DNA of 48,848 bases from Corynebacterium sp. (GTDB lineage: Bacteria > Actinomycetota > Actinomycetes > Mycobacteriales > Mycobacteriaceae). The DNA lies in contig JAUMUD010000015.1 of NCBI GenBank assembly GCA_030530875.1, positions 1-48,848 of the forward strand, read 5' to 3'. The notes under the pieces were generated by a model. The model was not told the origin of the DNA, did no database searches, and saw nothing but the letters and a program-made list of their open reading frames with translations. Position 1 is the first letter of the stretch; each line of letters begins with the position of its first letter. A program made the translations under genes and the position numbers. Positions 1-10,527 of the stretch are shown in pieces.

Positions 1-3000
1 TTCGCTTTGTGCAGTGTTCTTGCGTGCGTTGCCGTTTTGCACTTCACGCAGCTCAATCTCAATCGGGGCTATGAGGGGGTCTTGGTGCTGCTGGTCGAGC
101 AGCATGCGCAGGGTGGCGAATGGGGTGGTGAGGGTACGAGTGAGCGCTGGTGGGTTTTGCACGAGGCGGCGGCGGTAGCCGAGGGGGAGAAACTTGGCGG
201 CAGTCGTCCATGGGCGCAGGGACTTCTCATAGAGGTCCTCAGAGCCGAGGCTGGTCATAATCTTGATTAGCAGGCTCATCGGGTTGCTCAGGAGACGCTC
301 AATATGAGGCTCAGTGGTGTGCGTATCTCGAGCGTAGTTGCGCACATCCATGACGTCCTTCACATTCATGGTGCGGTGAGGATCATTGCGGAACCAGGTG
401 CTGCGATCGCCATGACGCTCATAATCGGCCAACATATCGCTGGTAATAGCCCAAATCATGCCATACTCATCAGGCTGATTATCAATATGCGCACGCAGAT
501 TACGGCGGCGGCTCACATCATCATTAATGCGCCAGGAATCCATCGGATTATCCTTGGTTCCACGAAGAGCATGCCAGACCTTCGAATCGCAATAAATATA
601 GAAGGCCACAGACTTGCCATTGGCATCAGTTTCACTGCGCAGCACAAAATCAGGCTGGGTGAAATCACCCACGCGGACCTCACGTTCAAGGGTCCAGGTG
701 CGCTTACGGCCCTTCAAGCGAATAGCCCACTTGCTGGTCCGAGCATTCTCATATTCATCCACACGGGCACCCTGATTAGCCATCGCCTTAAAGAACTGCT
801 CAGCAAAACGCTCCTCAAGCTTGGAAATAGCATGGTCACGGCTAAAGTCCGGACGATAATCCGCAATATCCTCAGCATCAAGCTCAGCATAGGTATTTGC
901 AATATCAGCCTGTGCCTCGACCAGATCCTGATAGGTCGCCTGACGGGCATTAAGGCGAGCAATCTGCTCCGGGGTATAGAGCAGTTCCTCAATAATCTTC
1001 AAAGCCACAGCCCGGCGGGTATAGCGCAGATCCCTGCTGGTAGTAAAAGGCTGCAGGCAATTCACACAGCAGGACTGATCAGCGGTCTGAGGCGTGGTAC
1101 CACACTCACAGGTGGAGAGAATATCACGGGCACTAATAAGAATATTCTTCAGCGAATTCGCATCCACCAGACTTTCCAAGAACCCCGTGCCACCACGAAC
1201 AGTGTCATAAAGCAACAGAGCCTTTTCCGTCTTATTATCCTGCGAGAGCTCCTCCTCAGCAGAGAACTTAATCTTCGCACGGGAACGAATAGGAATTTCC
1301 ATAATATCGGTATGCTCAAGAGCACCACCGATCACCTTCGAAAAACCAAGACGCAAAGCAGCAATCAAAGAAGGAATGGCATACTTCGAAGAAATACGGC
1401 GCACACGCGGAGGCAAATAGAACAAAATACCCTGCGTATCATAATCGCGAGACAAAGCCAGACGCACATTATGCTTCTGATCATGAGAATAGCGGTGCTT
1501 ACAATACGCACGGTGATCGCTAGGCATATTAGCCCCGGCAGCCACATCCTCCTTACCGCAATAAGAACACAGCGTAAAGAGAGAAGGCTGACGCAGCTGA
1601 CCATTATAAGAAACCTCCTTGGCCCCACTATTCGGGTGCCCAAGGTTCAAATGCCTCACAGTCAACTTCGGCACAAACTGCACCTCAAAGCCGGTGGCAG
1701 TCTCAAGGGGAGCCTGCATCTCATTCACCGGCGGCAGCGCACAACTCGTATGAATGGTGTAATAGGATTCGCGCCGGGCATCCTCAGAGGAATCAATGAG
1801 GTCACGCTCATAGCGCACCACACTAGAGACCGTGCGCAGGTCAATAAAGTCCAGCTCACGTTCACGGGCATTAAAGGCAATGGCACCACAGGATGGGCAC
1901 TGCTCCGGGCTATTTTCGGTGCGAATTTCCGAATAGGAGCAATTGGAGCACAGAAGCAGGGTCTGAATTGGATTATTCTTATCCCGCAAATCCACAGCAT
2001 CAATATTCAGGCGCAGTGACCTGGCATAATAATGGGAACCAGGGGCAAGCTCACTCAGCACCCGGTCATTATTCACCTTCACTGGCTCCAGCTTCACTGG
2101 CATAAATCCAGAATTATCCTCCGTGCGGCGGAAGCCCGAGGACTCCACCGTCACCGAATGGTCATGCAGGCTGTAATTTGGCAGCAGCCCCAGGTCACTA
2201 AAGACAATGGCCCAATATTTCTGACCCGAGGATCGCGCAATTTGTGCAGCCTTGACCAGGGACACAGCCTCAATATAGGCCTCCTCAGCCCAGACCTGCT
2301 GCTCCTCATGATTCTGCTGCAGCTTCACCGTGCGCGCAGCATCCGAGGCCTCATGCTCCATATTCTTCAGGTCGATTTGCTTATTCTTCCAGGCCAGGGT
2401 AGCCGCGCGCAGCACAGACATATAGTCCCAGGACAGGACCTTCTCTGCCACATTTTGCTTAACTTCCAGGCCCAGGCTATCAATAAACTCGGTGAAAATC
2501 CGCTTCATCACACCTGGATTCTGCAGCTCATAGGCACGCAGGCAATCATGCAGGCCCCTGTGGCCCGCAAAAAAGTCATTGGCAGAAACACCCAGCGGTC
2601 GCTCATCCATCAGTGGCATGACATGGTCCAGTACCGCAGCAAAGGCTTGGCGACGAATAAGATTAGGCGCATTCAAATAGATGGTCGGTGGCTGAATGGC
2701 GCCAGCAATAGTATCAAGCGGATTTTCCAGGGCCTGCAGGTTCTGCGCGGAACCACGCAGAACTGCCACCACAAGGCTATTGCCGGTAATACGCCCGGCA
2801 CGACCAGCACGCTGAATATAGGAGGCCGTCGTGCGTGGTAGGGAGGAAAGCATGACCATGGAGAGATCACCAATATCAATACCCATTTCCAAGGTTGGGG
2901 TAGCTACCAGCACATTAGGTGCGCATGGGTACTTATCCTTGGCGCTATGTGTGGCCCCACGGAAGCTATTTTCCATCTGATGGCGGGTAGTCGTATCCAC

Positions 3001-6000
3001 CACGGAGCTATGTTCACGGGCAATAATGCGCGTGCGGCGGCTGGTCTCATAGAAATTGGAGTAGAAATTATTCTCCACAGGATGGACTTCCAGGTGGCCT
3101 TCGCAGGTGCGGTTAAAGCATGGAGCACCCTCCATTTCGCGCGCAGCCCTACCCGTAATTGGCAGAGTCTGCTTACACAGGCCACAGCTCAAAATGCCAC
3201 AGTTATCCAGCTCCGCAGCAGGATACACACCCAGACGATCCAACGGAATGGAGAAGGTACGAAGAGCATTCTCATTTGGCTCCTCCTTTGGCTTCTTCTT
3301 GCCATTCTTATCCTTGTCCTTCTTCGTCAGGTCGCGGATAATTGGCACAGAATCCACAAGCCCTCGGGATTCCAGGGCCTTAAAGAAGCTCAAAATCACA
3401 TCCCCGGCATTCTCCCTGGCAATACCAATGGCCCTATTGGTCCAATGGGCATACCAGCCTTCCTTAGCAGTGAGGCTATCCAGGTAATAGCGGGTGCGGG
3501 CACTATTTGGCTTGGCCGGCCCAGAAACAGGGTAGCTAGGCGCACGACCGCGACCAAACATGCGCATCTTAATATCATTGCGGTATGCGGTGCGGTTCAG
3601 GCGCCAGTCACTACAGGATTCCTGACGGTACTGATTCAACCATGGGTGGCTAATACCACCGCGAATACGCACACGCTCAAGCAAACCACGAGCCCAGAGC
3701 AAATAATCGCGATCAGTGAGATTTTTAATTTCTTTAAGCGGAATTATTCCATCGGCCGTGTCGACGGCCTCTTTAGCAGTCTGGATCAATAGATCCGTCT
3801 CATATTTGAGGCGCAGGTCGGCCACGCCAGTAAGCATGAGGGTACGGCCAATACCGGAACGGCGGCTAAATTCCAGCATTACATCAAATTCGAGGCGGTC
3901 ACGCAGCAGCTTTTCCACATGCGACTTCTGTTCCGCATTGAAGATATAAGGAATAATACCATCGGCCCCAGGGCTTGGGCAGTCCTGATAGAGCGGCTCC
4001 AGTTCCGTATCCATCATCAAATCTGGTGGCAGCAGGGCAAAGCGCTCCTGCTTGGTATTAGCCGCCTTGATAATATCATCGGCAATATCCTTGCAGGTGG
4101 TCTTGCCATTATGCAGCGCATTGGTAATAGCGGTTCGGAATCCAAAGTTATAGCTTCGATCTTCCACATAGCCCGCACGGTGGGCCGCATCCTGAATGGA
4201 GTCGGCAAAAATGAGGGTTTTCTTTTCATTCCCGCCCACATTGCCCATACCAAAGAGCGTGGTTACAGCAACAGAAAGCAGGGTAGTAACAGCCGAGCCC
4301 ATGGCGCGGATAGTGTCCTCACTACCGCAGGATGGGCAGTAATTATTCCAGGCCCGCTTCTTTTCCCAATCGGAGGTGGCCGTGCGGTCAATGAGATTAA
4401 CGGCCTTGACCCCAATCCAGGAACCAGCTGTTGCCGGGTCCTCCTCCAGCACGCGCTTATATTCCCCGGCAGAGTAGATTTTTTGCTGGGAAGGGTCCAG
4501 CCAATAAAACTGGGTGGCCTCACCGGAGCGGTCACGGGCAGTGTTAGTCTCGTACTGGCTTTCCTCACCCGGATAAGCGCTAATTACAGGCAGTACTGCC
4601 ACGGCTTCCTCGCGCACGGAAGCACGGCGCAGAATCTGAGGGTCGGCAATATAGGTGCGCTCATCACTATCACCCTTGCCGATATACCAGCCGCTCCTAC
4701 CGCAGTGGCGACAATAAATAGCGGGCAGCCAGGAGGTACTCTCAGCAAAAGCAGTATCGGTGCCCAGATTCCAGCGGAATTTCGCACTATGGCTAAGCTT
4801 ACGGTCCACGCGGTTAAGCTCACGCACCCACAGGTGAATATTGACATCCGGAATACGGGTGGTTGGGTGGAATTCCTCACCGGCACGCAGATTCTGCTTC
4901 TTTTTCTTGTCATTATTCGCAATGCGTGCACGCAAGGAAGAAGCCCAGGCAAGCAGGTATTCCATGAACTTAGTGGCCACGGAGCTCTCAAGGCCCTGGC
5001 CCACATAGGTGGTGGTGAGTTCAGCAAAATCCACAAATTTATCTGCCAGGGCATAAAGGCGACAGAGCCACGGATTTTCACGCACAGACTGGGCGATATG
5101 CTCATCATCCACGCGCGCAAAACCGCAGTGCTCAGACATTACCTCATGGAGGCGCTCATCAAAATCCACCCCATTCATATCCTCATCGGCAAGGTCCTGA
5201 ACCACGCTAGAAACCACTTCCACAAAGCTCTTGCCATTGGTCTTCCAGGAGCCAAGCACCTCTTGGGTAGCAAAATTCTGCATGCCTAGAACTCGGTTCC
5301 AGTCACGCAGGTTCTCACGGGTCTCACCCACAATATCGGACTCGGAGAATTTCACCCCAAAAAGGGTAGAGAGGTATTTGACCAGCTCTTCGCTATTATC
5401 CTCACCCATGGTTGCGGAGGTAGCCACCGGAACCACACCGCAGAGCGCGTCATTGCGGCGCTCAAGATTCCACCCCTGCTGCTCACGGATATGGCGGATT
5501 CGCATACCAAGGCGGCGAAGCAACATGGTCACATCAGTACCCTGCGCGCCATCATAAGTATGCGCCTCATCAAGCACCAAGTACGCAAGATTCTTGGCAA
5601 TGCTCTCCCAGAGGGAAAGCTCCCCATTGGCAGTCACCGCATCAGCATGGCGGTGGAGCATAATATCGAGCATCTTGTAGTTGGTGAGGATAATATCCGG
5701 CTTGTATTTACGGATATCCTCACGCTTACGGATCACCACTGGGCCAGGAATGGAACCCAGGTCCTCACTATCCTCATCCTCAATATTGAAGGGATTATCG
5801 CCGATATAGAGACCAACGCGCAGGTCTTTGAGCTCCTCATTGTCCCGAATCAAAGATTCGAGACGCTTGGTTTGGTCATTGGCCAAGGCATTCATTGGAT
5901 ACAAAATAATGGCCTTGGGGCCAAGCTTATTCTTTGCGCGCTCACGCACACAGTGATCCAAAATTGGGTAGAGATAGGCCTCGGTCTTACCAGAACCGGT

Positions 6001-6348
6001 ACCAGTCACAATTGCCGTTGGGCTAGGCTGTTGGGTACGACCACGACGGTCCGCGGTACGAAGCCTACGGAAAGCCTCATCCTGGTGGACATATGGTACA
6101 AAGCCTGATGGTAGCCACTGAAGCACATGCGCATCTTCCTCATCGACCTTTTTAAAAGGCATGGCAGTGCGCACAAAGGGCCCACGGAAGAGACTGTGCT
6201 GGGCGCCAGTCTCATGATCGAGGGTCTGCAGGAAGCGCTTAAATTCCTGCTTTGCATCATTATCTTCCAACCCCATGGTGGTCGTGAGATATTCAGCAAT
6301 ACCCTCGTTTACAGAAAAACTACCATTAATCGGCAATAGTGAGCTCAT
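1..6348 (-). CDS. Giant DEAD/DEAH-box helicase with DUF1998 domain, DruE-like or fused DrmA-DrmB-like (partial; C-terminus off the left edge)
   Basis: The reading frame is open for 2116 codons from an ATG at 6348 to base 1, with no stop. Near the N-terminus it has Walker A TGTGSGKT (residues 115-122), DEAH (260-263) and SAT (311-313). Helicase motif VI, QRAGRAGR, follows at about 1176-1185, preceded by ATPTLEMGIDIG. Paired cysteines (CRHC, CPSC, CGLC, CSNC, CSYC) suggest several zinc sites. At about 1709 YDTVRGGTGF followed by CECG and CCVNC is the hallmark of DUF1998/MZB. Further on, PDFVL followed about 20 residues later by YCDSKVWH resembles a PD-(D/E)xK-like nuclease core; that is inference. 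Size and layout fit Druantia DruE, or DISARM DrmA and DrmB in one chain. The SNF2 helicase gene lies 92 bases upstream on the same strand, so both probably share a transcript. The likely role is DNA translocation in anti-phage defence. Confidence 0.85.
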   Translation of the reverse strand, partial: MSSLLPINGSFSVNEGIAEYLTTTMGLEDNDAKQEFKRFLQTLDHETGAQHSLFRGPFVRTAMPFKKVDEEDAHVLQWLPSGFVPYVHQDEAFRRLRTADRRGRTQQPSPTAIVTGTGSGKTEAYLYPILDHCVRERAKNKLGPKAIILYPMNALANDQTKRLESLIRDNEELKDLRVGLYIGDNPFNIEDEDSEDLGSIPGPVVIRKREDIRKYKPDIILTNYKMLDIMLHRHADAVTANGELSLWESIAKNLAYLVLDEAHTYDGAQGTDVTMLLRRLGMRIRHIREQQGWNLERRNDALCGVVPVATSATMGEDNSEELVKYLSTLFGVKFSESDIVGETRENLRDWNRVLGMQNFATQEVLGSWKTNGKSFVEVVSSVVQDLADEDMNGVDFDERLHEVMSEHCGFARVDDEHIAQSVRENPWLCRLYALADKFVDFAELTTTYVGQGLESSVATKFMEYLLAWASSLRARIANNDKKKKQNLRAGEEFHPTTRIPDVNIHLWVRELNRVDRKLSHSAKFRWNLGTDTAFAESTSWLPAIYCRHCGRSGWYIGKGDSDERTYIADPQILRRASVREEAVAVLPVISAYPGEESQYETNTARDRSGEATQFYWLDPSQQKIYSAGEYKRVLEEDPATAGSWIGVKAVNLIDRTATSDWEKKRAWNNYCPSCGSEDTIRAMGSAVTTLLSVAVTTLFGMGNVGGNEKKTLIFADSIQDAAHRAGYVEDRSYNFGFRTAITNALHNGKTTCKDIADDIIKAANTKQERFALLPPDLMMDTELEPLYQDCPSPGADGIIPYIFNAEQKSHVEKLLRDRLEFDVMLEFSRRSGIGRTLMLTGVADLRLKYETDLLIQTAKEAVDTADGIIPLKEIKNLTDRDYLLWARGLLERVRIRGGISHPWLNQYRQESCSDWRLNRTAYRNDIKMRMFGRGRAPSYPVSGPAKPNSARTRYYLDSLTAKEGWYAHWTNRAIGIARENAGDVILSFFKALESRGLVDSVPIIRDLTKKDKDKNGKKKPKEEPNENALRTFSIPLDRLGVYPAAELDNCGILSCGLCKQTLPITGRAAREMEGAPCFNRTCEGHLEVHPVENNFYSNFYETSRRTRIIAREHSSVVDTTTRHQMENSFRGATHSAKDKYPCAPNVLVATPTLEMGIDIGDLSMVMLSSLPRTTASYIQRAGRAGRITGNSLVVAVLRGSAQNLQALENPLDTIAGAIQPPTIYLNAPNLIRRQAFAAVLDHVMPLMDERPLGVSANDFFAGHRGLHDCLRAYELQNPGVMKRIFTEFIDSLGLEVKQNVAEKVLSWDYMSVLRAATLAWKNKQIDLKNMEHEASDAARTVKLQQNHEEQQVWAEEAYIEAVSLVKAAQIARSSGQKYWAIVFSDLGLLPNYSLHDHSVTVESSGFRRTEDNSGFMPVKLEPVKVNNDRVLSELAPGSHYYARSLRLNIDAVDLRDKNNPIQTLLLCSNCSYSEIRTENSPEQCPSCGAIAFNARERELDFIDLRTVSSVVRYERDLIDSSEDARRESYYTIHTSCALPPVNEMQAPLETATGFEVQFVPKLTVRHLNLGHPNSGAKEVSYNGQLRQPSLFTLCSYCGKEDVAAGANMPSDHRAYCKHRYSHDQKHNVRLALSRDYDTQGILFYLPPRVRRISSKYAIPSLIAALRLGFSKVIGGALEHTDIMEIPIRSRAKIKFSAEEELSQDNKTEKALLLYDTVRGGTGFLESLVDANSLKNILISARDILSTCECGTTPQTADQSCCVNCLQPFTTSRDLRYTRRAVALKIIEELLYTPEQIARLNARQATYQDLVEAQADIANTYAELDAEDIADYRPDFSRDHAISKLEERFAEQFFKAMANQGARVDEYENARTSKWAIRLKGRKRTWTLEREVRVGDFTQPDFVLRSETDANGKSVAFYIYCDSKVWHALRGTKDNPMDSWRINDDVSRRRNLRAHIDNQPDEYGMIWAITSDMLADYERHGDRSTWFRNDPHRTMNVKDVMDVRNYARDTHTTEPHIERLLSNPMSLLIKIMTSLGSEDLYEKSLRPWTTAAKFLPLGYRRRLVQNPPALTRTLTTPFATLRMLLDQQHQDPLIAPIEIELREVQNGNARKNTAQSE

Positions 6349-6440
6349 GTGCTATATCCTACCAGGCGATAGGGACAGAAACAGGGCTCATTATTGCCGG
6401 TAAAACGCTAAGCGAAACTTGGGTAGATTAGCGCTGCTTT

Positions 6441-9386
6441 TCAGTTCTTAGGAACAACCATGAGAATTGGGCGCTCATACTTATTCTTCGGATCGAACTT
6501 CGTGGTCATGCGCTCCTCATACTTCTTGCGCTCGGTCGCATCCTTCACGCGCTCGCGGCGGTGAGACTGGTTGAAGCGCTGAATAGCGGCAGTTTGCACA
6601 TCGGTGAACTTATTCTTGATCATCTGCATAATGTCATTCATCTGCTCCACAGCAGGGCGGATGAGTGACTGCAGTTCCTTAATGTCCTCATCGCTGAATT
6701 CGCGCAGGTTATTAGCTGCACGGGTGTCGCAAAGATCAGTATGATCGCGCAGCCAACGCGTGATATCAGACTCCGGAAGGTAGGAGAAGAAGAGCTGACC
6801 ATCAGCGGTTTTGCCCTCATACTTGGCGGTATAAATGGCGCGCGTAATGGTCTGGCCATAAGGGTTAGAGAGCGTAGCCAGCAGAATGATGGTTGGGCTT
6901 TCCACATCACCATGGATAATTGGAATTTCCTTGCCACCCATGGTGGTAAGAGCACGGTCCGCAGCCCAGGCAGTCACCGGGTGCAAAGGGCCAAGATAGT
7001 GGATGCGTGGCCAGTTAGCCTTGACCTCACTATCCAGGGCACTCTGAATGGATTCATTGCCGGTTTCACGGTTATCAGTGAGCCTGATTTCATCAAGAAT
7101 ATGCAGGTCCTTGACATAGTCCTTTGGCAACACACGGAAGCGCTGCTGCAGGTCAGGGGAAGGGTTGAGACGAACCACATGCTCAGCGGCATTCTGAGCC
7201 CAGCCCACACCATCATTATCCAGTGGCTTTTCTGGGTGATCCTGGAAGGCCTCCAAAAGTGCATCCTGTAGATACTCCACCTCAGTGGCATAAATGGAGC
7301 TAAAGGCATCCTCTTCGCTATTTGCGGACTCGCTCGCAGCCTGCGTATCTGGGGCATCGAAGTTTAGCAGGTCAAGGGTATTGAGCGCCGCCATGCTGCT
7401 ATCCTCACTGTCCTCAGGAGCATTGCTATTTTCAATGATCTGGCGGAATGGGGCAGCAGTGCGTGCAAGGGCTTCTTCCACCTCAGGCACGACCTCTTCG
7501 AAGGTCTTTTGGCCGCTAAGGGCATCACGGATCGAGGCTTCCTCAGCCTTGACATCGTACTTGCCCATGAGCACAGCAACATCGCCACCGAGTTGCTCGC
7601 GCACCGTATACTCGCGCTCCATGAGCTTTTCGAAAATATGCAGATCACCTGGGCTATCGGCCGCATTGGTATCGAGAAGCAGGGTAGCGATAACTGGACT
7701 ATGGTGCTGACCATAGCGGTCAATACGGCCATTACGCTGCTGGATACGAATCAGGGACCATGGAATATCCCAGTGAATCAGGTGGTGGCACTGCTGGTGG
7801 AGGTTCACACCCTCACTGGCCACATCGCCAGTGACCAGCACACGTAGGTCATCTTCCTTGCGCTTAAAGGACTCAATGATAGCCATCTGGGTGGCATCAT
7901 CATCCTTACCATTCATGGTGGTGATCTGTGAGGCCTTGAGCTTCAAAGTCTTGGCAATATTCTCCTTGAGCCAGCTAAGGGTATCTACACGCTCAGAGAA
8001 AATCACCACGCGCTCATCGCTCTTTGGCCCAATGCCAATTTCTTTGAGATAGGAAATGAGCTTTTGGAACTTAGCAGAATTTGAGGTGTTGACCTTGGAA
8101 TTTAGCTCCTCAAGGCGCAGGAGAGCCACAATTTCCGGATCAGTTTCCGGCAGGTGCTTTTCTTTGCGCAGCAGGTTCAGACGGTTATTAATGGTCACAT
8201 CCAAAGCTGCAGGTGAGGAGAGGAAAGCCTTGAGCAGCACCCATGGGAAGAGATGATTATGGCCACGGGCCTCATTCTTCGCTGATGGTGGCATAACATC
8301 TTTGCCGGTCCAGGTATTGCGCAGCTCACGAGCCACCGCGGCCTCCTCCGCGCTCGGTTCAACCAGCATATTGACTGGTTCAGCGCGCTCAGCCCACTGG
8401 TCAGCCACATGGTCGCGCACCTCAGGGGAATAGCGGTGACGGCGAATAACGAGCTTTTTGACAAATTCCTTAATTGGAATGCCGTGTTCATCCACAGCTG
8501 CAGGGTCCAACAAACGCAGCATCTCACCAAAGGCCTTCTGGTTGCCATTATGAGGCGTAGCAGAGGCAAAAATCAGTGCATCGGTGCGGGTGGAGAGCAT
8601 GCGCACAAGCTGGTTGTTCTGGGTTTCGCGGTTCACCACATTATGGGCCTCATCCACAACCACAGCATCCCAGTTCACCTTCTCCAGGTAGGTGCGGTAC
8701 TTAGGCTGCTTCAGGGTATCCAAGGACACAATGGCGCGATTGTAATAAGTGAAGGGATTACGGGTAGCCGGAAGTTCCTGACGGATGCGCTGGATAGCAA
8801 TGGAATCAAGACGGACAAAAGGAATAGCGAAGCGGTTCCACATTTCCTTCTGCATCTGCTCAAGGACGCTTGGTGGGGTGACAATCAAAATACGGTCACC
8901 GCGACCACGCTTAATCAGCTCAGCAAGAATCAGACCAATCTCAATGGTCTTACCCAGACCCACAGCATCAGCAATGAGCAGACGAGGCTGGTAGTTATCG
9001 GCAGAGAGAATCTGGCTTACAGCCTTGCGCTGGTAATCGAGGGGATCCACAAGCATGCTATTGGCCACGACAAGCTCATGGGACTCCAAAGGTACTGGAG
9101 TCTGGCGCAGAGTGGTTTCCATCCACAGGCGGGACTTGCGGAAATTTGGGGAGGTATCGGGGCTGAGAGTGACATTCTTCGGATCAATAATCTTGATTTT
9201 GTCGAAGCAGTCGAAGAAGATAGCTTCCTCATCACGCACATATTCGCTGATACCACGGACATGGATGCGCTGGGAGCCAGCAGCCACACTGGCATCTGTT
9301 ACCAGCCAGTGCTCATCGCGCACCTCAACAATCATGCCAGGGGAGTATGTGGTCTCTACCTTGGCTTCTTCCTTGGTCTCTGCCAT
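6441..9386 (-). CDS. SNF2/RapA-like helicase, DISARM DrmD-like
   Basis: This 981-residue protein is an SF2 helicase of the SNF2/RapA type. Walker A lies in ADAVGLGKT (residues 139-147), DEAH at 245-248, an ASATPHNG motif III follows, and motif VI is RIQQRNGRIDRYGQ near residue 595. The N-terminal 100 residues form a small beta-rich region (GMIVEVRDEHWLV), as in RapA-like proteins. Length and layout agree with the DrmD helicase of class 1 DISARM. The start ATG at 9386 has an AGGG ribosome site about 6 bases upstream. The gene is the first of a two-gene minus-strand block, followed by the giant helicase after 92 bases in which I see no terminator. The assignment to DrmD rather than another SNF2 defence helicase is inferred from family resemblance and from the methylase at 17.1 kb. 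Confidence 0.85.
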   Translation of the reverse strand: MAETKEEAKVETTYSPGMIVEVRDEHWLVTDASVAAGSQRIHVRGISEYVRDEEAIFFDCFDKIKIIDPKNVTLSPDTSPNFRKSRLWMETTLRQTPVPLESHELVVANSMLVDPLDYQRKAVSQILSADNYQPRLLIADAVGLGKTIEIGLILAELIKRGRGDRILIVTPPSVLEQMQKEMWNRFAIPFVRLDSIAIQRIRQELPATRNPFTYYNRAIVSLDTLKQPKYRTYLEKVNWDAVVVDEAHNVVNRETQNNQLVRMLSTRTDALIFASATPHNGNQKAFGEMLRLLDPAAVDEHGIPIKEFVKKLVIRRHRYSPEVRDHVADQWAERAEPVNMLVEPSAEEAAVARELRNTWTGKDVMPPSAKNEARGHNHLFPWVLLKAFLSSPAALDVTINNRLNLLRKEKHLPETDPEIVALLRLEELNSKVNTSNSAKFQKLISYLKEIGIGPKSDERVVIFSERVDTLSWLKENIAKTLKLKASQITTMNGKDDDATQMAIIESFKRKEDDLRVLVTGDVASEGVNLHQQCHHLIHWDIPWSLIRIQQRNGRIDRYGQHHSPVIATLLLDTNAADSPGDLHIFEKLMEREYTVREQLGGDVAVLMGKYDVKAEEASIRDALSGQKTFEEVVPEVEEALARTAAPFRQIIENSNAPEDSEDSSMAALNTLDLLNFDAPDTQAASESANSEEDAFSSIYATEVEYLQDALLEAFQDHPEKPLDNDGVGWAQNAAEHVVRLNPSPDLQQRFRVLPKDYVKDLHILDEIRLTDNRETGNESIQSALDSEVKANWPRIHYLGPLHPVTAWAADRALTTMGGKEIPIIHGDVESPTIILLATLSNPYGQTITRAIYTAKYEGKTADGQLFFSYLPESDITRWLRDHTDLCDTRAANNLREFSDEDIKELQSLIRPAVEQMNDIMQMIKNKFTDVQTAAIQRFNQSHRRERVKDATERKKYEERMTTKFDPKNKYERPILMVVPKN

Positions 9387-9461
9387 AGAAATCCCTTCAA
9401 AAATTACCAGCTGTGGATTTACTTCTTCAATATTACTGATTGATCAGCCCAGAAATGAGAA

Positions 9462-9492
9462 ACGGGGCATCATCCTGGTGATGAAGCCCCGT
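9462..9492 (-). terminator. Rho-independent terminator of the small secreted protein gene
   Basis: Read on the minus strand, ACGGGGC pairs with GCCCCGT around an inner ATCAC/GTGAT-type stem, followed by TTTCTC. It lies 33 bases after the stop of the gene at 9526-9948 and before the helicase block, which it should insulate. Confidence 0.6.
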
Positions 9493-9525
9493 CCGTGCTC
9501 AAAAAGTGCAGCTATGTGCCCAAAT

Positions 9526-9948
9526 TTAGTTATTGGACTTATTGCTGTCAGCAGTAATGTCATCAGTGCTTGGAATCTTGACGTACTTGCCTCCGAGCTT
9601 GAAGATAGCATCGCGCAGCGCATCAATGTCGAAAGCACCAGACTTCGGAATAGCAGTGGCAAAGTCCATTGCTGGGCCCATATCGGAACGGGAGGAACCG
9701 ATCATGAGAGCGCCGAGCCACCAGAATGGGTTAACCCAGAGAGCCCATGGGGTAGCAGAGGAGCCAAGATAAGAAGAACCTGAGGAGAGAATACCAGCCG
9801 TACCCATTGGGCCAATGGCCTTAACAACATCACCAGCACCTTGAATCTGACTTGGATCAATCTGGTCAGCCTTAGCAGGTGCGGTGGTCAATGCAATAGT
9901 GGAGCTGGCGGCAAGAACACCAGCGATGAACTTCTTCTTCAAAGACAT
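9526..9948 (-). CDS. Small secreted protein of unknown function
   Basis: The protein has 140 residues and I do not recognise a family. It begins with a clear Sec signal peptide: a basic KKK start, a hydrophobic stretch FIAGVLAASSTIALTTAPA and a probable cleavage site at AKA-DQ near residue 28. The mature part is short, rich in Gly and Ser in the middle (GILSSGSSYLGSS), has a tryptophan-rich segment (WALWVNPFWWLGALMIG) that could sit in a membrane or the mycomembrane, and ends in a polar tail. The start ATG has GGAGGAG about 6 bases upstream. A terminator follows at 9462-9492. The next protein gene upstream on the same strand, at 11443-12357, also encodes a secreted protein. The corynebacterial cell envelope is the likely location, but no function can be given. 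Confidence 0.7.
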   Translation of the reverse strand: MSLKKKFIAGVLAASSTIALTTAPAKADQIDPSQIQGAGDVVKAIGPMGTAGILSSGSSYLGSSATPWALWVNPFWWLGALMIGSSRSDMGPAMDFATAIPKSGAFDIDALRDAIFKLGGKYVKIPSTDDITADSNKSNN

Positions 9949-10154
9949 GGAGGGCTCCTCCGGAAGTAGTGGAATAATAACGCCCTTAGCTTAACCAGGG
10001 TTTGTCGCACACGTCAATGGAAAAATTAGGGAAGCTTGATGAAAAATACAGAATTTATCGCCATTGGAACTGGGAATCTGCGCTGACTTGCAAAAATAGC
10101 AGCTGTGCTAATTTGGTCACACTCGGATGCCAGTGTAGGCCACGTGAGGCTGAC

Positions 10155-10420
10155 AAAAAACGCTAGCCACAGTGTGAAATACCGTGGCTAGCGTCCCTAG
10201 GTATCTGATATCCGCCGTGGGATACCCAGATGCCCCAACAAAGAAAGGATAGCAACTATGCCTAATACATCCCGCCCGCATCAGTATATTCAGCGGGATT
10301 TAAATCATAGTGCTGGGATGACGGGGCAGTATGTACTGTTATCCGCCAGGTCGCTTTCACCCGTGCGACCTTGATTAGAAGAGTAGCAAGCGGTCCGGAC
10401 ATTAATTCTTTTTTTGGGGC
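10155..10420 (-). ncRNA. Candidate small RNA, copy A, ending in a minus-strand terminator
   Basis: On the minus strand the unit contains a 7-bp stem AGGTCGC/GCGACCT with loop ACGGGTGAAA (10348-10371), then a GGTATC/GATACC pair. It ends in a strong terminator: GCTAGCCAC pairs with GTGGCTAGC (10162-10192), followed by six T (10155-10160). A short minus-strand frame of 46 codons exists here but is not conserved in copy B. The 5' end is uncertain because I could not place a convincing promoter. It may instead be the 3' part of a longer transcript. Confidence 0.45.
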
Positions 10421-10527
10421 TATTAGTGCAGGTAGCAAGGTGTATTGGGTGTTAACTATGTTGCGGGGCTAGTGGTGTGTGTGGCTTGGGTGGTAGAGAT
10501 TGTTAGCTAGCCACTTGGGTCTGACAT

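Noticed and set aside
10259-10375. A 38-codon plus-strand frame with a GAAAGGA site in the first RNA unit
   Set aside because: The second unit has an early TGA in the same frame, and the terminators of both units point the other way.
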